Counted from the first letter of the stretch, positions 8,224 to 17,753 are shown. The stretch is DNA of 64,000 nucleotides from an uncultured Flavobacteriaceae bacterium (GCA_947500385.1 CANMSA010000006.1:1-64000), one strand, 5' to 3'. Notes: generated by a model from the letters alone, not told the origin. Made by a program: numbers and translations.

Positions 8224-9366
8224 TTAGTAAGGTACGTATTCTACAATTTCAAGCCCATACCCAACAATACCCACTCTTTTTGCTTGTGTGGTGTTCGTGA
8301 GCATACGCATTTTACTAATATTCAAATCATGCAGAATTTGGGCGCCGATTCCAAAATCACGTGTGTCCATATCAATTTTTGGGGCTTTGTGAACACCTTG
8401 TTTATGTAATTCCTTCAGTTCGGCCAAACGGGCAAGAAGGTTGAGCGATTCCGAATTTTGATTGATAAATACAATGGCTCCTTTACCTTCATTATTGATG
8501 GCATGGAACATATCTTCTAGTTTTTTGTCCGGGTTGTTGGTCAAGGTTCCCAACACATCATTGTTTACCAAAGTAGAGTTGATTCTGGTGAGTACTTGTT
8601 CATCTTTTTTCCAACTCCCTTTTGTAAGGGCGATATGTACATGATTATTTGTAGTTTGTTTATAGGCGCGTAACCTGAACTCCCCAAAACGGGTGGTGAT
8701 TTGAAAGTCTTCCTTTTTATCGATAAGACTATCATGTTCCATACGATAGGCCACTAAATCTTCAATAGATACGATTTTGAGGTCAAATCTTTTTGCCACT
8801 TTCACTAGTTGTGGAAGGCGCGCCATGCTTCCATCGTCGTTCATTATCTCCACAATGATCCCAGCGGGTTTTAGTCCGGCCAAACGGGCAAAATCGATTG
8901 CGGCTTCGGTATGTCCCGTTCTGCGTAGAACCCCTCCTTCTTTGGCGATCAACGGAAAAATATGGCCGGGACGTGCTAAATCATACGGTTTCGTAGCTTC
9001 ATTTGTCAAGGCGAGTACGGTTTTGGCGCGATCAGAGGCAGAAATACCAGTAGTAACCCCATTGCCCCGAAGGTCTACGGAAACCGTAAAGGCCGTCTCC
9101 AAGGGGTCTGTATTGTGGTTCACCATCATGTGCAGTCCCAGATCTTTGCACCTGCCTTCGGTGAGCGGGGCGCAGATAAGGCCTTTACCGTGGGTCGCCA
9201 TGAAATTTACCGTCTCTGGCGTGGCCAGTTCGGCCGCGGCCAAAAAGTCACCTTCATTTTCACGATTTTCATCATCTACTACAATGATAACCTTGCCTTT
9301 CGCAATATCTGCAATGGCCTCCTCTATGGTATCCAACTGTATATTTTTCTCCATCGCGCTAATCAT
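8224..9366 (-). CDS. ribB: 3,4-dihydroxy-2-butanone-4-phosphate synthase with degenerate RibA-like C-terminus
   Basis: A 380-residue RibBA-type protein. Residues about 8-205 form a full RibB domain: DDENRENEGDFLAAAEL, THGKGLICAPL, RPGHIFPL, RTGHTEAAIDFARLAGL and MNDDGSMARLP. It makes the four-carbon precursor of the lumazine ring from ribulose 5-phosphate. Residues about 222-380 align with GTP cyclohydrolase II, but the three zinc-binding cysteines of the family are absent (no Cys in that stretch) and the RQEGRGIGL-type loop reads NQNSESLNLL. DTRDFGIGAQIL and an altered LTN motif remain. The second half is probably not an active cyclohydrolase. The start overlaps the stop of the LptF/G gene by 4 bp, so the two are likely translationally coupled. 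Confidence 0.92.
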   Translation of the reverse strand: MISAMEKNIQLDTIEEAIADIAKGKVIIVVDDENRENEGDFLAAAELATPETVNFMATHGKGLICAPLTEGRCKDLGLHMMVNHNTDPLETAFTVSVDLRGNGVTTGISASDRAKTVLALTNEATKPYDLARPGHIFPLIAKEGGVLRRTGHTEAAIDFARLAGLKPAGIIVEIMNDDGSMARLPQLVKVAKRFDLKIVSIEDLVAYRMEHDSLIDKKEDFQITTRFGEFRLRAYKQTTNNHVHIALTKGSWKKDEQVLTRINSTLVNNDVLGTLTNNPDKKLEDMFHAINNEGKGAIVFINQNSESLNLLARLAELKELHKQGVHKAPKIDMDTRDFGIGAQILHDLNISKMRMLTNTTQAKRVGIVGYGLEIVEYVPY

Positions 9367-10949
9367 ACGATCGTTGTTTTTCTTTTTCTTTTAAACAGGC
9401 TCTTAAAATAATTGCCTATGGCACCGAATTGCAGCATGCCTTTATCAGCCGTCGCCCTTTTTGTCAAATAGATACCCAAAGGTAGCATAATCAACGTAGA
9501 AAGCCATGCACCCAAAATAGGATGAATATTGTTTTCTTTTGAATAATTGCCCGCAAACACGCCTACGAAGTAATAGATGAGGAACAAGACAATGGCAATG
9601 ACCATTGGTAAGCCGACCCCTCCTTTTCGGATGATAGCTCCCAAGGGCGCCCCTACAAAAAAGAGGATGATGCAGGAGAGCGCCAAAGCATATTTCTTGT
9701 GTAACGAAAGAATATGCATATTGTAGATTTTATAGCGTTTTTGCATTTCATCCTTCTTGCCTTTTACCGAACTAACAATGCTAGAGGCAGCGTTTTTGGC
9801 AGCATTCATAATTTGCACTTTTTGCCAGTCCTCGAACAATTCAATAAAATGCTGATTTTGTTGCAGGCTGTCCATAGACGCCACTCCCTTTGCGTCAGAT
9901 GATTTATTGGCCGCAAGGAGTTCCTCCGAAACATCCGAAGCATCTTTTATCACCGTTGTCACAGGAGTTTTTGCAGCATTCATTTTCATCGAAGATGCCT
10001 TTTCATTTTCCGGTACGGGCCCGGCAGTAGTGGTGTCTTTTGGTGTTAGGGGAATAAACCCTCCCATACGGTTGATGATATTTTTTGAAAAAGCGCCTAC
10101 AATTCGAATGTTATCTTTTTTTATAGAATCGATATCCTTCGTCAACCGACTAACATTTTTCATTTTATCGGTACTAATGTTCCGTTCTTCCTCCAGGTCT
10201 TGCTCTAGTTCCGGGATTTCAATATTGATCCGATAAATTTCAAAATCCGCCTTGGCGAAGGGGTATTTTCGCTTGTCGGCAGATTTTTTTGATTCCACGT
10301 CCTGGTATACGTTTCCATCATTTAGGACCAACTGAATTACTTCCGACGCGTCACTGCTCAATAATTCCCCGTTCTTGGCTTTGATGACCCTAGCGACGGT
10401 GTTGCTCTTCGATTTTTCATGAATGATTACATTTTTTAAAAATCGGTCTTTTTCACCATACTTTTCATCGACCTTGATACTCATCCCTTCAAAATCGCTA
10501 AAAACACCTTCTTCTATCGCCGCAGCTGGTTTTACCTTCGCAATATTTCGCCGCATATTGTAAATCTTTTGCTCAGAAGCAGGAATCACATTGTTGGCGA
10601 AGTAAAAAGTTACTCCCCCTAAAAAGGTTACAAATACGATGAGACTCAGCATGGCCCGTTGCAAGGAAATACCAGAGGCCTTCATAGCGGCAAACTCATA
10701 GTTCTCTGCAAACGTACCAAAGGTTAGAATGGAGGATAGCAGTACCGTAAGGGGAAGTACCTTTTCCGTCAAGTTGGGCATTAGGTAGAACAAAAACTTA
10801 CCGATAATAATAATGTCAAGTCCCTTGCCCGCCAAGTCATCTATAAACAACCAAATGGTTTGGAATATAAAGATGAACATCAAAATGATGAACGAACTGA
10901 AAAAATTAAAAAGGAATCTTGATAGAATATATCGATCTAGAAGTCGCAA
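9363..10949 (-). CDS. LptF/LptG family permease (YjgP/YjgQ)
   Basis: A 528-residue inner-membrane protein of the LptF/LptG family, part of the LptB2FG transporter that extracts lipopolysaccharide from the inner membrane. Three transmembrane helices lie at the N-terminus (LLDRYILSRFLFNFFSSFIILM onward, then ENYEFAAMKASGISLQRAM with the coupling region), followed by a long periplasmic domain (about 130-430) and three C-terminal helices (YALALSCIILFFVGAPLGAI, MVIAIVLFLIYYFVGVFAG, LGAWLSTLIMLPLGIYL). The periplasmic part is longer than in E. coli because of a charged, low-complexity insert around 260-390. It follows lolA by 4 bp and overlaps ribB. Which of LptF or LptG it represents cannot be told. 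Confidence 0.9.
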   Translation of the reverse strand: MRLLDRYILSRFLFNFFSSFIILMFIFIFQTIWLFIDDLAGKGLDIIIIGKFLFYLMPNLTEKVLPLTVLLSSILTFGTFAENYEFAAMKASGISLQRAMLSLIVFVTFLGGVTFYFANNVIPASEQKIYNMRRNIAKVKPAAAIEEGVFSDFEGMSIKVDEKYGEKDRFLKNVIIHEKSKSNTVARVIKAKNGELLSSDASEVIQLVLNDGNVYQDVESKKSADKRKYPFAKADFEIYRINIEIPELEQDLEEERNISTDKMKNVSRLTKDIDSIKKDNIRIVGAFSKNIINRMGGFIPLTPKDTTTAGPVPENEKASSMKMNAAKTPVTTVIKDASDVSEELLAANKSSDAKGVASMDSLQQNQHFIELFEDWQKVQIMNAAKNAASSIVSSVKGKKDEMQKRYKIYNMHILSLHKKYALALSCIILFFVGAPLGAIIRKGGVGLPMVIAIVLFLIYYFVGVFAGNYSKENNIHPILGAWLSTLIMLPLGIYLTKRATADKGMLQFGAIGNYFKSLFKRKRKTTIV

Positions 10950-10953
10950 TAGC

Positions 10954-11598
10954 TTAGTTTCTTATGATATAGTACCCTTCGTTTTTGTACTTGCCTTCAT
11001 CAAAAGTAAATAAGGTTTTCGACAATGGCTGGTCTGTTTTAAAAGAATTAACAGTAATCGTGGTAACCGTACCATTTTTACCCGTTTCTATCAATTTATA
11101 AATATGCTTTGTTTCCACATCGATGCCCAACAAAATCGATTTGATTTCTGTATTGGTTTCTATCGGGATCAGTTTAACAAACTGTATCTTTCTCCCTTGA
11201 ACATTTTGGAGCACATCCCAAGAATAGGTATGTCCCTGTTTGTAGAATGTCAGCATTTTCGAGGGCGTGATCGTATTGTCGTCTTCCGATTGCGCATCTA
11301 TGATCACTTCTTCGTTTTCAGGCACAATATTATACACCATTTTCCCGTCATACAACTGTTTGGCGCCTAAATAGTTGAACAAATACTTGTCGCCCTGTAA
11401 GGTAACGTCTCCGCGGGTTTCGCTATTTACGTTCGCCTCTTTATTATTCAAAGCATACTTAAAATCAACAAAGATATTGTCATATCCCTTTACTTTGTTG
11501 TAGACATCATCTAGGAGGGATTTTGCCTTGTCCGCATTCTGGGCATGAGAAAACGAGGATGCCAAAAGAATACATGCTACTACTAAAAATTTCTTCAT
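10954..11598 (-). CDS. lolA: Outer-membrane lipoprotein carrier protein LolA
   Basis: A periplasmic lipoprotein chaperone of about 214 residues. The start chosen here gives MKKFLVVACILLASSFSHAQ, a clean signal peptide, and begins 7 bp after the ftsK stop; a start at 11619 (7 residues longer, overlapping ftsK by 14 bp) is also possible. The mature part has the LolA pattern: AKSLLDDVYNKVKGYDNIFVDF, NSETRGDVTLQGDKYLFN, IDAQSEDDNTITPSKML and a C-terminal half-barrel. LolA ferries lipoproteins from the inner to the outer membrane. Its place between ftsK and an LptF/G gene puts it in an envelope-biogenesis operon. It is distinct from the LolA-like protein at about 60.6 kb. Confidence 0.88.
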   Translation of the reverse strand: MKKFLVVACILLASSFSHAQNADKAKSLLDDVYNKVKGYDNIFVDFKYALNNKEANVNSETRGDVTLQGDKYLFNYLGAKQLYDGKMVYNIVPENEEVIIDAQSEDDNTITPSKMLTFYKQGHTYSWDVLQNVQGRKIQFVKLIPIETNTEIKSILLGIDVETKHIYKLIETGKNGTVTTITVNSFKTDQPLSKTLFTFDEGKYKNEGYYIIRN

Positions 11599-11605
11599 GA
11601 GTTGT

Positions 11606-13975
11606 TTATTTTTTTTCATTTTCCAATAATAAATCCAAAGAGATTAAATCGGGCACCAGTACCTGTCTTGCCTTACTCCCTTCAAACGGGCCGACGATTC
11701 CTGCCGCTTCGAGTTGATCTACGATGCGCCCGGCACGATTGTAACCCAGTTTTAGTTTGCGTTGAATCAACGATGCCGAACCTTGTTGGGCCGTTACGAT
11801 CACCACTGCCGCTTCACGGAACATCGCATCACGTTCCGATATTTCATAATCAATACTTGTGCCAGAATCTTCCCCAACATATTCAGGAAGTTCATGTGCT
11901 TCTGGATATCCGCGCTGAGCCCCTATAAAACCCGTGATTTTTTCAACTTCCGGCGTATCCACAAAAGCGCACTGAATTCGTGTAACATCGTTCCCCTGCG
12001 TATAGAGCATATCACCCCGGCCAATAAGCTGATCGGCCCCTTGCGCATCTAGAATGGTGCGCGAATCTATTTTAGAAGTGACCCTGAAAGCAATTCTAGC
12101 GGGGAAGTTCGCTTTGATGATTCCCGTAATGACGTTTACCGAAGGTCGCTGAGTGGCAATGATCAAATGAATTCCGATGGCCCTTGCGAGCTGTGCCAAC
12201 CTGGCAATGGGTGTTTCAACTTCTTTGCCCGCCGTCATGATCAAATCTGCAAACTCATCAATAACCAAAACTATGTAGGGCAGGAATTTATGACCGTCGT
12301 GCGGATTAAGCTTTCGGGCCTTGAATTTTGTGTTATACTCTTTTAAATTACGCACCATCGCCAACTTCAAGAGCTCATATCGGTTGTCCATTTCTATACA
12401 GAGCGAATTCAAGGTGCTGATTACCTTGGTGTTGTCTGTAATAATGGCATCTTCAGAATCGGGAAGTTTGGCAAGGAAATGACGTTCAATTTTGTTAAAC
12501 AGCGTCAATTCGACCTTTTTAGGATCTACCAATACAAATTTTACCTCTGCGGGATGTTTCTTGTATAACAAAGAGGTAAGTACCGCATTTAATCCTACGG
12601 ACTTCCCTTGTCCTGTGGCCCCGGCCATTAATAGATGGGGCATTTTTGCAAGATCTACCACAAAGGTTTCATTACTAATGGTCTTTCCAAAGGCGATCGG
12701 TAATTCCATCTCTGCCTTCTGGAACTTACTAGATGCGACTACCGAGCGCATCGATACAATGGTAGCATTCTTATTGGGAACCTCTATACCAATGGTTCCT
12801 TTGCCAGGTATGGGTGCAATGATACGAATACCCAGTGCTGCCAGGGAAAGTGCAATGTCATCCTCTAAATTCTTGATTTTGGAAATACGCACCCCGGCCT
12901 CCGGTACAATTTCATAAAGCGTAACGGTAGGGCCAATGGTGGCCTTGATTTGCGCAATGCCGATTTTGTAGTTTTTTAAAGTCTCTACGATCTTATTTTT
13001 ATTTTCCTCCAGTTCCTCCTGGTTAATGGTAATACCGCCGGTGACGCCATGTTGATCCAAAAGTTCGAGCGTAGGAAACTTATAACTGCCCAGTTCCAAG
13101 GTAGGATCAAATTCTCCAAAATCTTCGACCAATTTTTCGGCTATATTGTCTTTTTCCTCCTTTTCCTCTACGACCTTTTCTACCTCCATCGCAAGTTCCT
13201 CAATGGGCTCCTGTTCTTTAGGAACGTTTACTTCTAGCGGTTTTTCGGCTTCAGGTTTTTCAATTACAGGAATATCCTTTTTATGGGTGTAAGTATCGAT
13301 AATGACCGGTTCTTCCTTTTCAACACTCAATTCAAGGGAATGCTCAACAGGGCCCTTTTCTTTTGATTTCACCTTGGAAGGGCCCCTTTTACTTTGAAAA
13401 TAAGGTGCCAAGCTATCCGGCGAAAACTTGAAGAAACGTACCAAAATAAAAATGAGTCCGAACAACAGTAACAGCAATACCCCGATTTTACCCGTGAAGT
13501 CTTGCAGGAAATCGTTCATCTCATAACCGACCAAGCCTCCTAGCAACGGGCGTTCCACTGCGAAAAAGCCTAGGGCGATCGAAATCCATATCATGAACAA
13601 CAAGCCCCAAATCCATTTTTTTAGCAACCCTTGTTTGGTCATGCTCAGGAACATATAGAGCCCTGTCATAAAGAGTAATACTGTAATAATCAAAGAAGCG
13701 AGTCCAAAACCTTTATACACTACAAAATGGCTCACGGCGGCGCCAAATTTGTTCAAAAGGTTTTGGGCATGTTCGTTTCTGTCCGAAAATTCACTTAAGA
13801 GGCTTTGATCATCTTGCCACGTAAAATAGAAAGAAATAAAGGAGAAGAACAGGGCAATGCTAAAAAGCATTAAAAGGCTTCCCAGTATAATCTTGTTTTG
13901 TTTGGATATTTTGAAAGGCGTTTTTTTCTTCGTAGCCCTTGGTTTCGGCTTTGCCTTTGTTGCCTTCTTTGCCAT
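11606..13975 (-). CDS. ftsK: DNA translocase FtsK
   Basis: A 789-residue FtsK/SpoIIIE-type motor. The basic N-terminus is followed by four transmembrane helices (about 29-180), a charged Glu/Lys/Pro linker (190-290), the alpha domain, the RecA-like beta domain with Walker A GATGQGKSV (452-460) and Walker B VLVIDEFADL, and a C-terminal winged-helix gamma domain (SLIQRKLKLGYNRAGRIVDQ) that reads polar DNA motifs. It anchors at the septum and pumps chromosome ends during division. The linker is short compared with that of E. coli FtsK. It heads a tight operon with lolA, an LptF/G gene and ribB. A promoter candidate lies just upstream at 13996-14028. Confidence 0.95.
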   Translation of the reverse strand: MAKKATKAKPKPRATKKKTPFKISKQNKIILGSLLMLFSIALFFSFISFYFTWQDDQSLLSEFSDRNEHAQNLLNKFGAAVSHFVVYKGFGLASLIITVLLFMTGLYMFLSMTKQGLLKKWIWGLLFMIWISIALGFFAVERPLLGGLVGYEMNDFLQDFTGKIGVLLLLLFGLIFILVRFFKFSPDSLAPYFQSKRGPSKVKSKEKGPVEHSLELSVEKEEPVIIDTYTHKKDIPVIEKPEAEKPLEVNVPKEQEPIEELAMEVEKVVEEKEEKDNIAEKLVEDFGEFDPTLELGSYKFPTLELLDQHGVTGGITINQEELEENKNKIVETLKNYKIGIAQIKATIGPTVTLYEIVPEAGVRISKIKNLEDDIALSLAALGIRIIAPIPGKGTIGIEVPNKNATIVSMRSVVASSKFQKAEMELPIAFGKTISNETFVVDLAKMPHLLMAGATGQGKSVGLNAVLTSLLYKKHPAEVKFVLVDPKKVELTLFNKIERHFLAKLPDSEDAIITDNTKVISTLNSLCIEMDNRYELLKLAMVRNLKEYNTKFKARKLNPHDGHKFLPYIVLVIDEFADLIMTAGKEVETPIARLAQLARAIGIHLIIATQRPSVNVITGIIKANFPARIAFRVTSKIDSRTILDAQGADQLIGRGDMLYTQGNDVTRIQCAFVDTPEVEKITGFIGAQRGYPEAHELPEYVGEDSGTSIDYEISERDAMFREAAVVIVTAQQGSASLIQRKLKLGYNRAGRIVDQLEAAGIVGPFEGSKARQVLVPDLISLDLLLENEKK

Positions 13976-13995
13976 TAAAATTGGGGTTCTAGGGT

Positions 13996-14028
13996 CAAAA
14001 ATACAAATTTAGCAGGGAAGGTGGTCAA
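13996..14028 (-). promoter_or_regulatory. Candidate promoter of the ftsK-lolA-lptF/G-ribB operon
   Basis: On the minus strand TTG (14026-14028) is followed after 22 bp by TATTTTTG (13996-14003), which fits the Bacteroidota primary-sigma pattern at the long end of its spacing range. The -7 element ends 20 bp before the ftsK ATG. The -33 part overlaps the 3' end of dgkA. Confidence 0.5.
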
Positions 14029-14390
14029 AAAAACTTTGGGAGGTAAATAATGAAACCGATGATAGTAGCAGCGATGGATACCAACATCACGGCCCCAGCG
14101 GCAACATCTTTTATAAAACCGATCTTGGGGTCATGATTGGGCTGCACAAAATCAGATATTTTTTCGACCGCGGTATTCATTCCTTCGACTCCCATCACCA
14201 AGCCGATGGCCAGAATCTGCAATATCCATTCCGTAGAAGAAATGTCGAAGTAAAACCCTGCGGCGGTCATTACAATGGCAATAAATACCTGTATTTTGAT
14301 ACTTGCCTCTGTTCGAATCAAAAGAAGGGCTCCGCGCAATGCGAAGCCCACACTTTTAATTCTGTTCTTTAAAAAAGATTCTTTAGCCAT
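14025..14390 (-). CDS. dgkA: Diacylglycerol kinase family protein
   Basis: A 121-residue integral membrane protein of the prokaryotic DgkA/undecaprenol kinase family. It has three predicted transmembrane helices and the conserved segments RGALLLIRTEASIKIQ and EGMNTAVEKISDFV, the latter holding the catalytic Glu and Asn, followed by KDVAAGAVMLVSIAA. Family members phosphorylate diacylglycerol or undecaprenol at the inner membrane, recycling membrane lipids used in envelope synthesis. The start overlaps the end of tpx by 8 bp, so the pair is likely translated from one message. The Gram-positive-like short form suggests undecaprenol kinase activity is as possible as diacylglycerol kinase. Confidence 0.9.
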   Translation of the reverse strand: MAKESFLKNRIKSVGFALRGALLLIRTEASIKIQVFIAIVMTAAGFYFDISSTEWILQILAIGLVMGVEGMNTAVEKISDFVQPNHDPKIGFIKDVAAGAVMLVSIAATIIGFIIYLPKFF

Positions 14391-14886
14391 TTAGAGCATC
14401 TAAAGCGCCCGTATAGTTAGGCTCATCAACAATTTCAGGAACTTGCTCGCTATAGGCGACAGTCCCCTCTTCGTTTACTACGACCACCGCCCTCGAGTGT
14501 AGGGGCATCAATGGTCCATCTGAGAATTCAAGTCCGTACGATTTACCGAAATTACCATCCCTGAAATCGGATAACATCTCTACATTCTCAATTCCTTCCG
14601 CCCCACAGAAACGTGCCTGGGCAAAAGGTAGATCTTTCGAAATACACAACACAACGGTGTTTTCTAAGTCCGCGGCATCCTTATTAAATTGCCGTACCGA
14701 TTGTGCGCAAGTTCCCGTATCGATACTTGGGAAGATATTCAATACTACTTTTTTGCCTTTATAATCGGCTAAGCTAGCAGTTGATAAATCGTTTTTAGTT
14801 AGCGTGAATTCCGGGGCATTACTGCCTTTTGAGGGTAATTCGCCCAAAGTATGAATTGGATTTCCTTTTAATGTTACTGTCGCCAT
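14383..14886 (-). CDS. tpx: Thiol peroxidase Tpx (atypical 2-Cys peroxiredoxin)
   Basis: A 167-residue Tpx-type peroxiredoxin. The peroxidatic Cys lies in FPSIDTGTCAQSVRQFN and the resolving Cys in QARFCGAEGI, with the standard spacing of about 34 residues; LNIFPSIDTGTC is diagnostic of Tpx against other peroxiredoxins. The N-terminus TVTLKGNPIHTLGELPS also fits. It reduces hydrogen peroxide and organic peroxides in the cytoplasm using thioredoxin. It is the first gene of a pair with dgkA. The 70-bp gap to nhaC upstream is AT-rich and contains no hairpin that I recognise. Confidence 0.95.
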   Translation of the reverse strand: MATVTLKGNPIHTLGELPSKGSNAPEFTLTKNDLSTASLADYKGKKVVLNIFPSIDTGTCAQSVRQFNKDAADLENTVVLCISKDLPFAQARFCGAEGIENVEMLSDFRDGNFGKSYGLEFSDGPLMPLHSRAVVVVNEEGTVAYSEQVPEIVDEPNYTGALDALNG

Positions 14887-14956
14887 GGATTTAATTTAAA
14901 TTTTAAGTGAAATTATAAAATATAAAGCTCATACAGGAGGGATGAGTGTAAAAAAA

Positions 14957-16441
14957 TCAACCTTGGGCCATTTCTGACTTGGGAGCCTTCAGCATTCGGA
15001 TTTTTATTCGAAGCCCAGCAAACAAAAGGGTCATGAACGGACTCAAATAGTTAAAAATGGCGTACATGAAATATTCCCCGGTCCCTACGCCAAGAACTCC
15101 TGCTTGATACGCACCACAGGTGTTCCATGGTATCAACACGGAAGTGACCGTTCCTGAGTCTTCCAAGGTTCGACTTAGGTTTTCGGGTGCAAGGCCTTTA
15201 TCTTCGTAGGCTTTTTTGAACATTTTTCCCGGAATGACCAGAGCGAGGTATTGATCACTTGCGATGGCGTTTAGTCCTAGGCAACTGATAACCGTGCTTG
15301 CAAAAAGCCCAAAAACAGAGGAGGCTATGGCCAGTAGTTCCTTGGTTATTTTTGCGAGGGCCCCGATGGCGTCCATAACCCCGCCAAAGACCATGGCACA
15401 GCAAATAAGCAAAATAGTCCATAACATCCCTTGCATGCCGCCCGAGCTAAAGAGTTCATTTAGTTTTATGTTATCGGTAACGATGGCCGTATCGGTAATG
15501 ATCGATTGAAAAATGGCCGTGACCGGATTTTCAGAAAGCCCTAGTAAAACATCTTCTTGAAAAAAAATGGCAAAACCTGCGGCAAGCGCGATTCCGGCAC
15601 CCAAGGCAATCAAAGGTTTGGTTTTTAAAAGGATGAGTGCAATGACGACCCCCGGTACGAGAAACAGGTAAGGGGTGATGTTAAAAGTAGCATCTATCGT
15701 CGCCAACAATCCGCTAATATCGGCACTACCGGTAGTTTCAATATTCAGACTAATTATTGAAAATACACACAAGGTCACCAAGATGGTGGGTACCGTGGTA
15801 AAAGCCATGTAACGTATATGGGTAAACAGATCCGTTCCCGCCATGGCAGGGGCTAAATTCGTGGTATCGCTCAAGGGGGACATTTTATCACCAAAATAAG
15901 CTCCTGAAATTACCGCACCGGCAATCATTCCCGCCGAAATACCCAAAGCACTGCCAATACCGACCAATGCAATGCCTACGGTCGCCGAAGTGGTCCAAGA
16001 GCTACCTGTTGCTATAGAGATGAGGGCCGCTATGATAACAGAGGCCGGTAAAAAGATCGCGGGACTAAGCACTTGCAACCCATAATACACCATGGCCGGT
16101 ATAATACCGCTTACCAACCACGTGCCGGCCAAGGCGCCTACAAAAAACAAAATCATGATCGGGACAAAAACACTGCGTAGATTCTCTCCAATTTCTTTCA
16201 GCATCCCCTTGAGGGTCACCTTATTGAAAAATCCCACAATAGCTGCTATTACGCCCCCTATCAAGAGAATGAATTGATTGGAATATGCACCCAATGCCTC
16301 CCCATCTGCCACAAAAATATTATAGGCCAACATGGCCATCAATAGTACCACCGGTACCAAGGCTTCCCAGATATTCAGTTCTTTGTTCTCAACAATATTT
16401 TCGTTTTCAGGCCCTGCGGGATTGATGTCTTGACTTTGCAT
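14957..16441 (-). CDS. nhaC: Na+/H+ antiporter NhaC
   Basis: A 494-residue inner-membrane antiporter of the NhaC family. About 11-12 hydrophobic segments are visible, with typical family stretches such as GSSWTTSATVGIALVGIG, GAYFGDKMSPLSDTTNLAPA and LEDSGTVTSVLIPWNTCGAY, which line the ion path in this family. It exchanges sodium for protons for pH and salt homeostasis, as expected in a marine organism. The gene is separated by about 65 bp from the stop of the cystathionine-synthase family gene upstream on the same strand. No regulatory motif stands out. Confidence 0.93.
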   Translation of the reverse strand: MQSQDINPAGPENENIVENKELNIWEALVPVVLLMAMLAYNIFVADGEALGAYSNQFILLIGGVIAAIVGFFNKVTLKGMLKEIGENLRSVFVPIMILFFVGALAGTWLVSGIIPAMVYYGLQVLSPAIFLPASVIIAALISIATGSSWTTSATVGIALVGIGSALGISAGMIAGAVISGAYFGDKMSPLSDTTNLAPAMAGTDLFTHIRYMAFTTVPTILVTLCVFSIISLNIETTGSADISGLLATIDATFNITPYLFLVPGVVIALILLKTKPLIALGAGIALAAGFAIFFQEDVLLGLSENPVTAIFQSIITDTAIVTDNIKLNELFSSGGMQGMLWTILLICCAMVFGGVMDAIGALAKITKELLAIASSVFGLFASTVISCLGLNAIASDQYLALVIPGKMFKKAYEDKGLAPENLSRTLEDSGTVTSVLIPWNTCGAYQAGVLGVGTGEYFMYAIFNYLSPFMTLLFAGLRIKIRMLKAPKSEMAQG

Positions 16442-16505
16442 GCAAATTTGGTTTAAAGTACCTCGTAATATTACGATATTGCAGCCTGTCTTGCAAGCGT
16501 GGCGC

Positions 16506-17735
16506 TTATTCCTGTAAGGCCTTTTTGCTATTGGGGTTTAGTATTCCCAGCAATTGCATACATTCTTTCATTACCCTGTACGTTCTTTCGATATCATTAT
16601 CCAAACCAATCGAAAACCGTATCAGACCACTTCCAAGACCCATTTCTTTCTGTTCCTCCAGTGGAATTTCGGAAGAAGTAGAGGAACCTGGAGCGCTAAA
16701 GAGGGTTTTATAAAACCCAAGACTTACGGCAAGGTATCCTAGTTTCCGATCTTGCATAAGTTCCATAAAGGTATTGGCTTTTTCTAGCGAACCCACATCA
16801 ATAGTCAATAATCCACCAAACCCATATTCAGGGTTCATTTGATTTTTAAAAGTTACATGACCGGGGTGGGAGGGCAGACCGGGGTATGCAACCGGTAAAC
16901 CGTCTTTCTCAAATTGCTGGGCAAGGTATAGTGCGTTTTGGCCATGTTTTTTCATGCGGATATGAAGTGTGCGCATATTCTTTAGGATAGAAGCTGCTCT
17001 GAGACTATCCAACGTACTGCCCAAAAGCATTCCGGCGCCATTGTTTACGTCTTTCAGAGAGAGACAGAACTCTTTGGTTCCACATACCGCCCCGGCAACA
17101 CAGTCGCTTGTTCCGTTAATGAATTTTGTGAGGCTATGGATCACAATAGAGGCCCCCAATTGTGCCGCCGGTATCGACAAGGGGGAAAAGGTATTGTCTA
17201 CCACTAGTGGAATCCCATACTTTTTAGCCAGTTTTGCCAGTTCTTTGATCGAAGCCACTTCCAGAAGCGGATTGCTTATGGCTTCGCAATAAATCATTTT
17301 GGTGTCCCCGGTGATTGTCTCTTCAACGGCTTTTAAATCGGTGCAATCCACAAAACTGGTTGTGATTCCTAACTTGTTCAAAAAGTTTTTCATGAGCGCA
17401 TAGGTACCCCCATAAATTGTTCTACTGCTTACAATATGATCACCGGTATTACATAGTTGTAGAATGACCGAGCTGATCGCTCCCATACCACTGGCATAAA
17501 CATTGGCCGTTTCCGTTCCCTCCATAGCAGCAAGGGCCTCCCCTAAGTATAAGTTAGAGGGGGACGAGTGCCGTGAATATAGATAACACCCCTCGGTATT
17601 CCCTTCAAAGGTGTCGAACATCGTCTTTGCCGATAGAAACGTATAGGTCGATGAATCGGAGATAGAGGGGTTTACACCGCCGTATTCCCCAAAGTATTGT
17701 AAATCTTGAAGTTTGCTGGATGCTTTGTAGTTCAT
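16506..17735 (-). CDS. Cys/Met metabolism PLP-dependent enzyme (cystathionine gamma-synthase / methionine gamma-lyase family)
   Basis: A 409-residue fold-type I PLP enzyme. Seen: YSRHSSPSNLYLGEALAAME, ASGMGAISSVILQL (phosphate-binding loop), TIYGGTYALM, YCEAISNPLLEVA, PLVVDNTFSPL and IHSLTKFINGTSD with the Schiff-base Lys; the family usually has His where Thr is here (NGTSD). The C-terminus RFSIGLDNDIERT is typical. The enzyme adds to or removes groups from the gamma carbon of methionine or homoserine derivatives; the exact reaction is not decided by sequence. It is divergent from an Lrp/AsnC regulator gene with a shared, box-rich promoter region, so it is probably that regulator's target and responsive to an amino acid such as methionine. 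Confidence 0.87.
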   Translation of the reverse strand: MNYKASSKLQDLQYFGEYGGVNPSISDSSTYTFLSAKTMFDTFEGNTEGCYLYSRHSSPSNLYLGEALAAMEGTETANVYASGMGAISSVILQLCNTGDHIVSSRTIYGGTYALMKNFLNKLGITTSFVDCTDLKAVEETITGDTKMIYCEAISNPLLEVASIKELAKLAKKYGIPLVVDNTFSPLSIPAAQLGASIVIHSLTKFINGTSDCVAGAVCGTKEFCLSLKDVNNGAGMLLGSTLDSLRAASILKNMRTLHIRMKKHGQNALYLAQQFEKDGLPVAYPGLPSHPGHVTFKNQMNPEYGFGGLLTIDVGSLEKANTFMELMQDRKLGYLAVSLGFYKTLFSAPGSSTSSEIPLEEQKEMGLGSGLIRFSIGLDNDIERTYRVMKECMQLLGILNPNSKKALQE

Positions 17736-17753
17736 AAGATAAAATTTGTACGA

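Noticed and set aside
8777-9394. 205-codon plus-strand frame opposite ribB
   Set aside because: It is the antisense of the strongly conserved RibB domain; Ser/Thr-rich shadow frames of this type recur opposite several genes in the window.
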